A stretch of 64,000 nucleotides of DNA from UBA8389 sp942493385 (GCA_942493385.1 OW818699.1:3534001-3598000), one strand, 5' to 3'; shown: positions 1-8,794, counted from the first letter of the stretch. Numbers and translations are program-made. The notes: generated from the sequence alone by a model not told the origin.

Positions 1-579
1 TATGACGCTCAACTAAAAAATACTGATACCAATCAGCAATTCTCGTTGAATTGGTCACTCCCTGCCAATTGGCCATCCGAATGGAACATCAGTTTGTTGA
101 ATCACCAAACAGAGGAAGTCATTTCCATGAAAGAGCAATCTTCTTATTCATTCAACACAAATATCAAAAAAGAACTAGTAGCAACTGCAGGTAGCCTGCC
201 CCTTCCGAAATCGTTACTCAAAGAACTGGCACCTTCCAGTAAGCTTCGGAGCAGCTCCTCTGCACAACCATTCTCCATTGTCATTTACAAAGGTTCCAAC
301 ATCGAATACATGGCGCCGAAACCACAACTGGTCGGTAGTACCACGAACCCCTTCAAAGCCACTACCCAAGTTCGTTTCAGCTTGCCCGAAAAAGCAAAAA
401 CGCGTGTGGACGTATTCTCTTCGCAAGGACAGCGTATCGCCACCCTAGCCGACGATATTTTCCCAGCTGGCATCACCGAAATCCCTTGGAATGCTTCCAA
501 TTTAGCTCCAGGCTTGTACCTCATACGATTCCTATCCGGAGAAACGCTGGAAACGAAAAAGGCTGTTTTGATTTTTTAA
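1..579 (+). CDS. C-terminal part of a T9SS-sorted surface protein (5' truncated)
   Basis: The reading frame is open from base 1, so the gene starts upstream; 192 codons are visible. The last ~80 residues form a Por secretion (type A) sorting domain: NPFKATTQVRFSLPEKAK, then VDVFSSQGQRIATL, then APGLYLIRF and a short KKAVLIF end. In Bacteroidota this domain directs export through the type IX secretion system to the cell surface or medium. The upstream ~110 residues match no family I recognise. It stops 14 bases before the first DUF4402-like gene, so it may be cotranscribed with the fibre locus; a role as surface adhesin is only inference. Confidence 0.85.
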   Translation, partial: YDAQLKNTDTNQQFSLNWSLPANWPSEWNISLLNHQTEEVISMKEQSSYSFNTNIKKELVATAGSLPLPKSLLKELAPSSKLRSSSSAQPFSIVIYKGSNIEYMAPKPQLVGSTTNPFKATTQVRFSLPEKAKTRVDVFSSQGQRIATLADDIFPAGITEIPWNASNLAPGLYLIRFLSGETLETKKAVLIF

Positions 580-593
580 AAATGATTGATAAA

Positions 594-1094
594 ATGAAAT
601 ATACAAAAAATATAGTGTGCGTTTTGGTATTGATGTCTGTATTTAATTTGCAAGCACAGAAAACATCGATCAGCATCAAGGCTCAGGCGACAGTGATCGA
701 CAAGGCGGAAATCGAATTGGTCACCATCAAATACTTGGACATCGACGCCGGTATGGCTGTGAACGGCATCATCAATGTCTCTGCCAAACGAGACGGGCAG
801 GCAGGTGTGATGATGGTGAAAGGGAGACCGGATGCGAGTTTTAGAATTAGTTTCGCACCTGTGGTTGAAATTCAGAACAGTACCGGAAAAGGTAGCTTAA
901 CTTTAAAATATGAGATGTATGGTTATACCAGTGACAATCAAGGAGCCAGCGAACCGATAGATGCAGCTGCACGCACCTTGAAGATCAACAGCGACGGGAA
1001 ATATTATTTTTGGCTGGGTGGGCTCATTGACATTAGCAAAGCACGCCCTGGAAAATATGAAGGAGAATTCACACTTGAAATTGAATACATTTGA
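594..1094 (+). CDS. Secreted DUF4402-like protein, putative fibre subunit A
   Basis: 166 residues with a clear signal peptide (MKYTKNIVCVLVLMSVFNLQA) and a beta-rich body resembling DUF4402 domains: a repeated SISIKAQATV start, then VKGRPDASFRISF. Start chosen at ATG 594 because the signal peptide begins there; ATG 582 is an alternative adding MIDK. The C-terminus reads GKYEGEFTLEIEYI, a terminal beta strand with a near-terminal tyrosine shared by the next three genes. It sits one base before the next gene, so they are coupled. Together with the chaperone and usher downstream, a role as exported subunit of a surface fibre is inferred. Confidence 0.75.
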   Translation: MKYTKNIVCVLVLMSVFNLQAQKTSISIKAQATVIDKAEIELVTIKYLDIDAGMAVNGIINVSAKRDGQAGVMMVKGRPDASFRISFAPVVEIQNSTGKGSLTLKYEMYGYTSDNQGASEPIDAAARTLKINSDGKYYFWLGGLIDISKARPGKYEGEFTLEIEYI

Positions 1095-1095
1095 A

Positions 1096-1692
1096 ATGAA
1101 AAAACGCATTCACACTCTGGTTTTGTTTTTGGTCAGCAACTTGCTACTGACTGGAAATGCCTTGGGTCAGCGGATTAGTTTTGGATTGTACACGACGGAG
1201 AACATCGTTTTGACACCGTTGGGTTCAGGTGATCTCAATTTTAATACAAAACAAAATATTCTTCTTTCTGGTCAAACCGTCACCATTAATCTGGTTGATG
1301 ATGCAACAGCCATCCTGACCATTACCGGACGCCTTGATCAGGAGATCACCGTTACGATTGACGCACCCAGCACGCTCGATCTGGATGTGAGCAACACGAT
1401 TCCTTTGGCAGTCAAGTTTGCATACTCCAATACTGGTGCAGCGACAGAAGTGTTAGCAAAACTAAGTGCCGTAGAAGTGGCAACAGGCTTTTCCAGCGCC
1501 ACATTCCCAATTCTCAGAAGGGCGTCGGGTTTGCCAGCTCCGCCTCCAACACCCGGACATTCGGGCTATGTGGCACCAACTGGCACAGCATATATTTTTA
1601 TTTATGGTACTCTGGGCGTCATACCTTCCAATGCAGCAGCAGGAATTTATAGCGGAAATATTAGTGTTCATGTTTCATACGCCAAAAATTAA
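1096..1692 (+). CDS. Secreted DUF4402-like protein, putative fibre subunit B
   Basis: 198 residues. The start at ATG 1096, one base after the previous stop, puts the signal peptide (MKKRIHTLVLFLVSNLLLTG...ALG) at the N-terminus. The body is predicted beta-rich, with a Pro/Gly-rich insert (LPAPPPTPGHSGYVAPTG) about residues 155-172. The C-terminus (GIYSGNISVHVSYAKN) again shows the G-x-Y-x-G strand followed by a tyrosine close to the end. Similarity to DUF4402 is weaker than for subunits A and D; assignment as a subunit rests on size, signal peptide, C-terminal motif and operon position. Confidence 0.65.
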   Translation: MKKRIHTLVLFLVSNLLLTGNALGQRISFGLYTTENIVLTPLGSGDLNFNTKQNILLSGQTVTINLVDDATAILTITGRLDQEITVTIDAPSTLDLDVSNTIPLAVKFAYSNTGAATEVLAKLSAVEVATGFSSATFPILRRASGLPAPPPTPGHSGYVAPTGTAYIFIYGTLGVIPSNAAAGIYSGNISVHVSYAKN

Positions 1693-1698
1693 TTGCCG

Positions 1699-2274
1699 AT
1701 GAATCAAAAACAATCCATTGTTTATAGCCAGGCCAATCATACTATCTCAGAGCACATTATGAGTTGGTTGAATGTAACGAACTGTGCACTTGTATTGTTT
1801 TTAGTTATGTTTTCGCTTACCGCCAATGCCCAATTCATCAAAATCGACATTGATATTCCTGCAAAAACAGGTGTATCAGACATGGAGACCTCGGAACAAA
1901 GCTGGCAGAACGCTATCAACCAATCCCAACAAGAATTGGACGGCACCTACGCATTGACCCTCTCAAGTGCTGAGAATCTACAAGTTCTTGCCATTTTAAA
2001 ACATTCTGATTATTTAATAAATGCATCTGATTTAGGTGTCAAGTTGACTGCTGTGCTTGCCTATCGAAATGATGGAAAAAACAAGCCACCCAAGGCAAAC
2101 GCAAGAGACAGAGCACAGTTTTCGATGAGCAACAGCGGCTTATTGATTGATAATATGAAGGATTCACCAGGAGTTTTAAATGCCTATCTGGTGGTTTACA
2201 CAACGATTGAGAGGCCAAAAGTTAGTGGAACTACCTATATTGGTGATATAATTTTAACAATAGAATACAATTAG
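1699..2274 (+). CDS. Secreted DUF4402-like protein, putative fibre subunit C
   Basis: 191 residues from ATG 1699, six bases after the previous stop. A second ATG at 1759 gives a cleaner signal peptide (MSWLNVTNCALVLFLVMF...ANAQ) and may be the true start. The mature part is predicted all-beta and ends TTYIGDIILTIEYN, matching the C-terminal strand of the neighbouring putative subunits. I recognise no enzymatic motif. Likely the last gene of the first transcription unit, since a 282-base gap with its own promoter follows. Confidence 0.65.
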   Translation: MNQKQSIVYSQANHTISEHIMSWLNVTNCALVLFLVMFSLTANAQFIKIDIDIPAKTGVSDMETSEQSWQNAINQSQQELDGTYALTLSSAENLQVLAILKHSDYLINASDLGVKLTAVLAYRNDGKNKPPKANARDRAQFSMSNSGLLIDNMKDSPGVLNAYLVVYTTIERPKVSGTTYIGDIILTIEYN

Positions 2275-2479
2275 CCATTGCTGTACACTTAAGAAAAAGC
2301 TTATTGAATGCTGGTTGCAACCTAGTTCTTTGAAATCGTTTTAAACAATTATTCTTTTTTGTATCCTTTAATAATGCCTTTTGTATCTCTTCTGTCAAGA
2401 CTTTTATGATGTTTATTGCGAAATGCTGCCATATATTTGTAATGTCTAATAGAAAAAACCCGAAATTAAAAAAAAACAA

Positions 2480-2487
2480 TATCTTTG
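2480..2487 (+). promoter_or_regulatory. Bacteroidota -7 promoter box before putative subunit D
   Basis: TATCTTTG matches the Bacteroidota -7 consensus TAnnTTTG and lies 69 bases before the start at 2557. No good -33 TTG was found at the usual spacing. It implies that subunit D is transcribed separately, and perhaps more strongly, than the three upstream genes. The rest of the 2275-2556 gap is AT-rich with nothing else recognisable. Confidence 0.6.
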
Positions 2488-2556
2488 CACCATTATTCAA
2501 GCCTACTAATCTATAAAATAACTACTTAACTATCTATTAAACTAAACTACTTTAAA

Positions 2557-3117
2557 ATGAAAACTAAAATGAGATTACTCGCAGCGGCTGCCATCGCAAT
2601 TGGTTTTACCTTGAATGCCAGCGCAGCAGACAATGACTTTATTGTTGGATCAGCGACGATCGTACAAGCTGTTAGTGTAACCAACCAGTCACCTTTAAAT
2701 TTTGGATCCGTTTCACAAGGGATAAACAAGACCGTTACTTTGGCGGGAACCGCAACTGGAGATGCTGGACAAACGGCACTTGGTACAGAAACGACCGGTC
2801 GTTTTTTACTTTCGGCTGCTCCTGGTACCAATGTAACTATGACTTTTACTACCCCACCTAATTTATTGAATGTTGCAGTTCCATTATTAATTGAAGATTG
2901 GGCATATGGTTGGGAAGGTACCAATATCGAACCCACAAACTTATTTTCGACAGGTGATCCCAATGGTACAACTAACTTTACAACATTTCCTACCAATGTT
3001 GCTGAAGGTACGATTAATGGTGTCTATGTATTTATTGGTGGAACCGTAAAACCTCTTCCAGCTCAAGCTGTTGGCACCTATACAGCTAACATTACGTTGA
3101 CTGCTACCTACAATTGA
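2557..3117 (+). CDS. DUF4402 domain secreted protein, putative major fibre subunit D
   Basis: 186 residues with a signal peptide (MKTKMRLLAAAAIAIGFTLN, cleavage after ASA). The mature protein has the DUF4402 layout: a VTNQSPLNFGSVSQG strand near the start, a central TVTLAGTATGDAG block, and a final Gly-Tyr strand VGTYTANITLTATYN. It has its own promoter box upstream and a strong terminator directly after, so it is a monocistronic unit. That is the usual arrangement for an abundant major pilin next to chaperone and usher genes. The subunit role is inferred; the DUF4402 family has no settled function. Confidence 0.75.
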   Translation: MKTKMRLLAAAAIAIGFTLNASAADNDFIVGSATIVQAVSVTNQSPLNFGSVSQGINKTVTLAGTATGDAGQTALGTETTGRFLLSAAPGTNVTMTFTTPPNLLNVAVPLLIEDWAYGWEGTNIEPTNLFSTGDPNGTTNFTTFPTNVAEGTINGVYVFIGGTVKPLPAQAVGTYTANITLTATYN

Positions 3118-3130
3118 TTATTTATTAAAT

Positions 3131-3157
3131 AAAAGGACGGCAGCTTGCCGTCCTTTT
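3131..3157 (+). terminator. Rho-independent terminator after putative subunit D
   Basis: A perfect 12-bp inverted repeat (AAAAGGACGGCA / TGCCGTCCTTTT) with a three-base loop, followed by ATTTTTTC. It begins 14 bases after the stop codon. It separates the subunit gene from the chaperone-usher unit. Confidence 0.9.
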
Positions 3158-3180
3158 ATTTTTTCTGACATTTAATTTTG

Positions 3181-3188
3181 TATATTTG
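3181..3188 (+). promoter_or_regulatory. -7 promoter box for the chaperone-usher unit
   Basis: TATATTTG fits TAnnTTTG and lies 67 bases before the chaperone start at 3256, just after the terminator. No clear -33 element. It would drive the chaperone and usher genes independently of the subunits. Confidence 0.55.
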
Positions 3189-3255
3189 GCTTGTTGTAAA
3201 AATACGTAAACCGAAATTTAAAAATCGGCCAATACAAACCTCAATTTAGAGATCC

Positions 3256-4086
3256 ATGAGAACGTTTAAAAACATTTCGGCACTGTTGCTTGTCCTGATT
3301 TTAGCAAACCAAGCAATGGCTCAGGTTTCTATAGCACCATCTTTCGTTTTTGTTGACCCAAATAATGGTGTAGGTAATGTTTTTGTGAGCAACAACAGTG
3401 TCAAGCCTTATGAAATCTCAGTCAATTTCGTTTTTGGTTATCCGAGTAGTGATTCCGATGGGAATCTAATCATGAATTACAACGATTCAATAGCATATGC
3501 ACAATATGCCTTAGATCCGATTATTCGAGCATTTCCCAGATCATTCTTATTGAAGGGAGGAGAACAACGTACGGTTCGTCTTCAAATCATACCGAAGGAA
3601 CGCAACAAAGAAGGCTTTTACTTTACCCGTATGAAAGTACTGGCAAGACCTCAAACCGTTGAAGTATCCGATACGGCTACCCAAGAAATCGGCACCAAGA
3701 TAAATTTCAATTTTGAGCAAATCACAGCTGTTTTTTACCATAAAGGAAAGGTCACTACTGGCCTGATTGTTAAAGACATTGATGTCCTTCAGAAAGAAGG
3801 CGTCTTGGAATTACGTCCACGATTGCAACGAACAGGTACTGCTCCTTTTTTGGGAAGTGTATTTGCGAAACTTAAAGATGCACAAGGAAAAATCGTAGTT
3901 GAAACACAAGCTACGACCACCGCGTATTTTGAAGAAATTCGGCGAATCGATTTGAAATTGGACAAGGTCATACCCGGTATTTATACACTTGAACTAAGTT
4001 TTGATACACACCGCAATGACATGTTGGCAAGCGACTTGATTCAAGCGCCTCTTATCGTAAAGGAAAAAACTATTATCATCAAATAG
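3256..4086 (+). CDS. PapD-like periplasmic pilus chaperone
   Basis: 276 residues with a signal peptide (MRTFKNISALLLVLILANQ, cleavage after AMA). The N-terminal half looks like a PapD/FimC immunoglobulin fold: VSIAPSFVFVDPNNGVGNVFV then RAFPRSFLLKGGEQRTVRL, the G-x-x-Q-x-V-R strand typical of these chaperones; a second beta domain follows (about residues 150-270). Such chaperones bind pilus subunits in the periplasm by donating a beta strand and hand them to an outer-membrane usher. The usher-like gene follows after 27 bases. Family placement is by pattern and context. Confidence 0.75.
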   Translation: MRTFKNISALLLVLILANQAMAQVSIAPSFVFVDPNNGVGNVFVSNNSVKPYEISVNFVFGYPSSDSDGNLIMNYNDSIAYAQYALDPIIRAFPRSFLLKGGEQRTVRLQIIPKERNKEGFYFTRMKVLARPQTVEVSDTATQEIGTKINFNFEQITAVFYHKGKVTTGLIVKDIDVLQKEGVLELRPRLQRTGTAPFLGSVFAKLKDAQGKIVVETQATTTAYFEEIRRIDLKLDKVIPGIYTLELSFDTHRNDMLASDLIQAPLIVKEKTIIIK

Positions 4087-4113
4087 GTCATCATTACTCT
4101 ACTTCGTTTACTA

Positions 4114-7100
4114 ATGAAACCATCGATTGCTTTCTTTGGACCCATTCCAAAGGTGGTTTTCATTGTATTTATCGTTTTATTCATCCACTTAGACAAGACT
4201 CTAGCACAGCAGGTAGAGGTGTTGTTGTCTTTCCAGCAACCCTCCGTAGGAAATGTTTATGTAAACAGTATCTACGATGAAGAAAAGGATGAAGTATTTA
4301 TTCCTGTCATTGAAATGTTTAACTTGTTAGAAATCAATGTGCAACCAGACGTAAAGAACTTTACTATCAAGGGAAACTTTATTACAACTGCCTATCCTTA
4401 TGTCATCGATCTTTCCATCATGCTTGTACAATGCGGCAAAAACACTCTTAAACTTACACAGGCTGATTTTCGATTAGGAGAAACAGATTATTACATATCA
4501 CCTAAGGTTTTTGAAGATGTTTTCGGGTTGAACTTTACGGCTAACATCGATCAATTGGTACTTAAACTAGAAACATCATTGACACTACCCATCCAAACAC
4601 GAAAAGCAAGAGAGCTGTCTCGTAATCAAATGGGAGAGAATGTAAATACGAAAATTGATTTTCCACTTGGTTACAAACTAAATAGATCGTTGTATAGTGG
4701 ATCGATGGTTGATTATTCAATTAATTGTGATTATGCTTCGAACTCGCTGAACCTCGGTTATGCTTTTACTGGAGGTGTGGAACTTTTGGGTGGTGATTTA
4801 CAAGGAACAATAAATGGAGTCAGCAATTCAAATGGGTTTAATACATTAGTTACCAATAATTTACTTTGGCGATATGCCATTCGTGACAACGATTTCATTT
4901 CGGGCATCATGGCTGGTCAAACAAGCACCACAGGGCTACAGCCACTTTCTATAAAGGGGATATCATTGACCAATGATCCCATTGAACCTCGGCAAATTTA
5001 TGAAACCACTGTGATTGATGGGACTACGGAGCCTGAATCTGAAGTAGAACTCTATGTCAATGAACGTCTATCTGAGTTTCAACGAGCAGATGCAATGGGT
5101 TATTACCGCTTCAACGTACCCATTTCTTATGGAACCACTAGAACAAGTTTGCACATTTATACCCCTTCTGGGCAAATCATCGTATCTGATAAGCAAATGC
5201 AAGTACCTTTTACGTTTTTGCCAAAAGGAGTTGCCTCATACAACATACAAGCTGGGCTTATTGATAATTATACTACTAATACCATTCAAGACCAATGGAC
5301 TGCACATGGGAACTTCGCATTAGGGGTAACGAATTGGCTGACTACATCATTTGGGACACAATATCTTGGCAACACATATAACCCAGAAAACTTTTTATAC
5401 TATGGTAGTATGTCGGCCAGAGTTGCCAAACAGTATCTCATCAATATTGATGCGGCACCCAACAATTTCTACCGACTCGTAGGTAGTGTCAATTACTCCA
5501 GCAATCTTAGCATGAACATCTCATATACAAAATTTGACGGTAAGAGCATCTTTAACTCGTACAATGCCACTGACAATTTTATGGCAAATATATATTTACC
5601 ATTTAGGGTTCATGGAATAAATACAGGGTTTAGACTGGGTACTGATTATTACATCTTGCCATTCGGAAGCAGAACTACCTATCGAACAGATCTTAATATG
5701 CGCCTCGGCAAAGCAGACCTTCGATTAAATTATCGCGATAACTTGGTTAACTCCAACAATATACATGATTTTGGCCAGGGAACACTTACAAGCGGTATCA
5801 CTTATACAATGGCTCGTACACCTGGAATTCCTGTTTATATTCGTGGCATGTATGTCAGAGCACAAACTCAGTACAACATGTATGAAAAAAAGTTTCAAAC
5901 AACGGATGTTAACTTTTCACGCACCATTTCCAAAACAGGCAGATTAGATTTGAATCTAGCTTATAATCATCTTGCCAAAGTAATCAATTCACGAATTGGA
6001 CTAACACTCGATCTAAATACCATTAGGAGTGTAACATCCACCTATATTTCTGGAAAAAAAGCTTCTGTTAGGCAAAGCTTAACCGGTAGTTTAGGTTGGG
6101 ATATGCCTAATGAAAAAATCGTTCTTAGCAATCGTCAACAGGTTGGACGAAGTAGTGCCTCTGTTATCCTTTTTATTGATAACAACAATTCTGGTAAATA
6201 CGAAAAAGGTGATAAGCTATTACCCTACCGCGGTGTTAAACTTGATAAGACTACTACGATGTTAGTTGGTCGTGACAGCATCTTGCGGCTGACCCAACTT
6301 CAGAGCTACTACAAATACAACCTGAGTGTCAACCGCAATGCTATTCCAGATCCGACGCTGGTGCCAATCAAGGACAATTTCTCGTTTATTGCAGACCCGA
6401 ATCAATTCAAGCAGATTGAGATACCCTTCTACAGAGGCGGCATCGCTGAAGGGGCTGTATTTGTGGAGCGTGATGGCAAAGTTACTGGTCAGGGTGGTTT
6501 GAGATTGGTGTTGAAAGCTGTTGACAAAGAGTTTCAAACGATAGTACGTACCATGAGCGACGGAAATTTCTATGTCATGGATTTGGCCCCAGGTAAATAC
6601 ACCATGGAAATCGATTCCATTCAACTTGGTTTCCTGAATGTCAAATGTGAACCTGAAAAGGTTGAATTCGAGATTAAAGCACTTGCAGAAGGCGATTATG
6701 TGGAGGGTTTGACTATAAACCTGATACCCATCGAAGCAAAAAAAGAAGTCCGTATTGACTCTGTAATTCAGCCTGTGGTAAGCAAAGAAACGATTGCCAA
6801 GTTGAAAACCGATACGATCATTCTTCAAAAAGGCACAACAGCCAGCGTAAAAATCCAAGCAATAACTGCAACCAAAGACTCAATAACCAGTATAAAAGTC
6901 GATACGATTATAACACCTAAGGACACAAAGGAGAGCTTGAGTATCATTACGATTACAGCACCAAAGGATTCGGCGACCAGCATGCGTAACGATACGATCC
7001 AGGCTCCTTTGATACAGCCAAAAGATACGATGTTCAAGGGGTTGGTATTGCCCAAATACCTTGGAGAGCCATTGATACTTCGAAACAAAGAGGGGAAGTA

Positions 7101-7299
7101 TTCCATCAATTTGGGGACATTCAGTCAGCTTAAGCAAACTGATTTCTTGGTGGATCTGATTAATAAGAAATCACCGGATAAAACGCTGATAATAAACACC
7201 AATGGAAAGTACTCGGTCAGGATTGGTTATTTTGACAGTCGGAAAGAAGCTGAGACAGTAAAGGCTTCGATGGTTTTCAGAAAGAATCCAAAAAAATAA
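4114..7299 (+). CDS. Usher-like outer-membrane protein with C-terminal repeats and SPOR domain
   Basis: 1061 residues with an N-terminal signal/anchor segment. Residues ~35-165 resemble the N-terminal domain of divergent ushers. A plug-like motif (EPESEVELYVNERL, then GYYRFNVPISYGTTR) sits near 305-345. A long series of amphipathic beta hairpins typical of a barrel spans ~345-680. FIDNNNSGKYEKGDKLLPYRG (Ca-binding-like) near 685 and a carboxypeptidase-regulatory-like beta domain (~770-850) follow. The tail has a Thr/Lys/Asp-rich 30-residue tandem repeat (~897-972) and a SPOR domain (~993-1058: YSINLGTFSQL...GKYSVRIGYFDS), which in other proteins binds denuded peptidoglycan. Likely the secretion pore for the DUF4402-like subunits. 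A SPOR tail on an usher is unusual. Confidence 0.7.
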   Translation: MKPSIAFFGPIPKVVFIVFIVLFIHLDKTLAQQVEVLLSFQQPSVGNVYVNSIYDEEKDEVFIPVIEMFNLLEINVQPDVKNFTIKGNFITTAYPYVIDLSIMLVQCGKNTLKLTQADFRLGETDYYISPKVFEDVFGLNFTANIDQLVLKLETSLTLPIQTRKARELSRNQMGENVNTKIDFPLGYKLNRSLYSGSMVDYSINCDYASNSLNLGYAFTGGVELLGGDLQGTINGVSNSNGFNTLVTNNLLWRYAIRDNDFISGIMAGQTSTTGLQPLSIKGISLTNDPIEPRQIYETTVIDGTTEPESEVELYVNERLSEFQRADAMGYYRFNVPISYGTTRTSLHIYTPSGQIIVSDKQMQVPFTFLPKGVASYNIQAGLIDNYTTNTIQDQWTAHGNFALGVTNWLTTSFGTQYLGNTYNPENFLYYGSMSARVAKQYLINIDAAPNNFYRLVGSVNYSSNLSMNISYTKFDGKSIFNSYNATDNFMANIYLPFRVHGINTGFRLGTDYYILPFGSRTTYRTDLNMRLGKADLRLNYRDNLVNSNNIHDFGQGTLTSGITYTMARTPGIPVYIRGMYVRAQTQYNMYEKKFQTTDVNFSRTISKTGRLDLNLAYNHLAKVINSRIGLTLDLNTIRSVTSTYISGKKASVRQSLTGSLGWDMPNEKIVLSNRQQVGRSSASVILFIDNNNSGKYEKGDKLLPYRGVKLDKTTTMLVGRDSILRLTQLQSYYKYNLSVNRNAIPDPTLVPIKDNFSFIADPNQFKQIEIPFYRGGIAEGAVFVERDGKVTGQGGLRLVLKAVDKEFQTIVRTMSDGNFYVMDLAPGKYTMEIDSIQLGFLNVKCEPEKVEFEIKALAEGDYVEGLTINLIPIEAKKEVRIDSVIQPVVSKETIAKLKTDTIILQKGTTASVKIQAITATKDSITSIKVDTIITPKDTKESLSIITITAPKDSATSMRNDTIQAPLIQPKDTMFKGLVLPKYLGEPLILRNKEGKYSINLGTFSQLKQTDFLVDLINKKSPDKTLIINTNGKYSVRIGYFDSRKEAETVKASMVFRKNPKK
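6802..7029 (+). repeat. In-frame 90-bp tandem repeat in the usher-like gene
   Basis: Units start at 6802, 6892 and 6982 (exactly 30 codons apart), about 2.5 copies. Each opens with a K-x-D-T-I core (LKTDTII, IKVDTII, MRNDTIQ) and the first two end in TKDSITS / PKDSATS. The repeats have diverged in sequence but kept phase. They probably form an extended periplasmic spacer between the beta domains and the SPOR domain. Confidence 0.8.
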
Positions 7300-7341
7300 A
7301 TTTGATTTTAAAGCTGGTTGAAGAGGTTGTTTCGAACAGAA

Positions 7342-8697
7342 TTACAACTTAATCGATTTACTCTCTAAAGAGATGTGCTTCCCCTTTTCGTATTTGAATC
7401 GCTCCACTTTAAGCATGTGTTCGTCGGCCGATTGAGGCATCATTACCAGAAAATCCATGTTTTGCAAATCCTGATCGACCGATTCGCCGTTCTTGACCTT
7501 TTTGTCTATCCAAGTACCGGAATTGGCATACAGGCAGGCTTGAGCCCTTTTATTGGTGTACGATTTGATCATTGGATTATGGGTATGGCCAAAGACAACG
7601 ATGCGGACGTTGGAGGTGTCGTTTTGAAAAAATTGGGTGTTGGATTGTTCATCAAGAAAGGCGGTTTGAAGGCTGCCGGGGATGGCATCTTTGACCAGCG
7701 TTTTTACCGGAACGTTGTTATGGGCCAAGCGCTTTTCCCAAGCCTGTTGGCTGCAAATGCCAGTGAACAGTTTCATATCAATCGATCCATTTAAAGTATT
7801 GTAGGGGATGATATCGTTTATAGGTATCGTATCGTTGAAATGATTCAGATTGGTCACAATGATTTTTTCGTCAAAGTTGTCTTTGACAGGGATTAAACTG
7901 GTGAGCACATATTTCCAAATGTTGTAGTAGACGTACGAATTCACTTGAGTTTCGTCAGTGGAATTCAACGCAACGGACCGTACTGGAGTGATTTCAGAAG
8001 GTGTCGGAAAATTGGTTAGGGAATTGACTGCAATTCGAGTGAAAAAATAACCTGGAGGTAGGATGGAACCTGGGGCAAGGTCCTGATTGCTGTAGGGATC
8101 GGGCGAACAGAAAAAATCGTATCGATGACCGTGTTGGATGGCAATTTGCGGATAGCCGTCTGGATGATAGGTTCCTAAACCCAATTTTCCAGCATCGCGT
8201 GCTTGGTGTATTCCTGGTAATATAGCAGAAACGTAGGCCTCGGGTATCGTTAAGTCGTGATTACCAGGGGTGTAGGAGACTTTAACTTTCCCATCTTTTA
8301 TAATGGCATTCAGTACATCGAAGACCAACCGATTTTCCGAGCCGATTTTTCTTACAAATTCTTCCTGGGTTCCACCGTTGTAGGTGTCGGTTCTTGACGG
8401 AACGAACCATTCGTCCAGCATATCGCCAGCTATGACCAGCTCTTTGACCGTTTCCGATTCCCGAATTTCGGTAAGGAACTGAGCCAAGCGCGGAAGATGG
8501 CGCACCGTCTCGGAGTACGAGGTATCAGCACCAAAATGCAAATCGCTGATAACAACGATTTTGTTTCGAACCAAGTTGCCGGTTTCCAAAGTCAAATCAA
8601 AGGGATTATGTATTGTAGAAAGGTCGTCATTTTGGCAAGAGTGAACTGAAAATAGCAGTACCGATAGTGAAAGAACGGCGAATAGGTTTCGTTTCAT
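7342..8697 (-). CDS. Calcineurin-like metallophosphoesterase lipoprotein
   Basis: 451 residues. The N-terminus is a lipoprotein signal (LLFSVHSC, lipobox cysteine at ~21), so it is probably membrane-anchored in the cell envelope. The metallophosphoesterase motifs appear in order: VVISDLHFGAD (D-x-H), VIAGDMLDEW (G-D-x-x-D), YTPGNHD (G-N-H-D), IQHGHRYDF and VVFGHTHNP (G-H-x-H), supplying the usual two-metal ligands. Substrate unknown. Monocistronic: convergent with the usher-like gene and divergent from the toxin-antitoxin pair. Confidence 0.85.
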   Translation of the reverse strand: MKRNLFAVLSLSVLLFSVHSCQNDDLSTIHNPFDLTLETGNLVRNKIVVISDLHFGADTSYSETVRHLPRLAQFLTEIRESETVKELVIAGDMLDEWFVPSRTDTYNGGTQEEFVRKIGSENRLVFDVLNAIIKDGKVKVSYTPGNHDLTIPEAYVSAILPGIHQARDAGKLGLGTYHPDGYPQIAIQHGHRYDFFCSPDPYSNQDLAPGSILPPGYFFTRIAVNSLTNFPTPSEITPVRSVALNSTDETQVNSYVYYNIWKYVLTSLIPVKDNFDEKIIVTNLNHFNDTIPINDIIPYNTLNGSIDMKLFTGICSQQAWEKRLAHNNVPVKTLVKDAIPGSLQTAFLDEQSNTQFFQNDTSNVRIVVFGHTHNPMIKSYTNKRAQACLYANSGTWIDKKVKNGESVDQDLQNMDFLVMMPQSADEHMLKVERFKYEKGKHISLESKSIKL

Positions 8698-8794
8698 GGT
8701 ATATTAAGGTTTGATTGCTACAGCAAGTACAAATAATCGTTGAATGTATACAAATAAAATGAGATTCTATAAAACTTTTACTTTATTGGTTTTT

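Noticed and set aside
486..593. Extending subunit A upstream to 486
   Set aside because: The extra residues overlap the T9SS gene out of frame, are not hydrophobic, and place the signal peptide in the middle of the protein.
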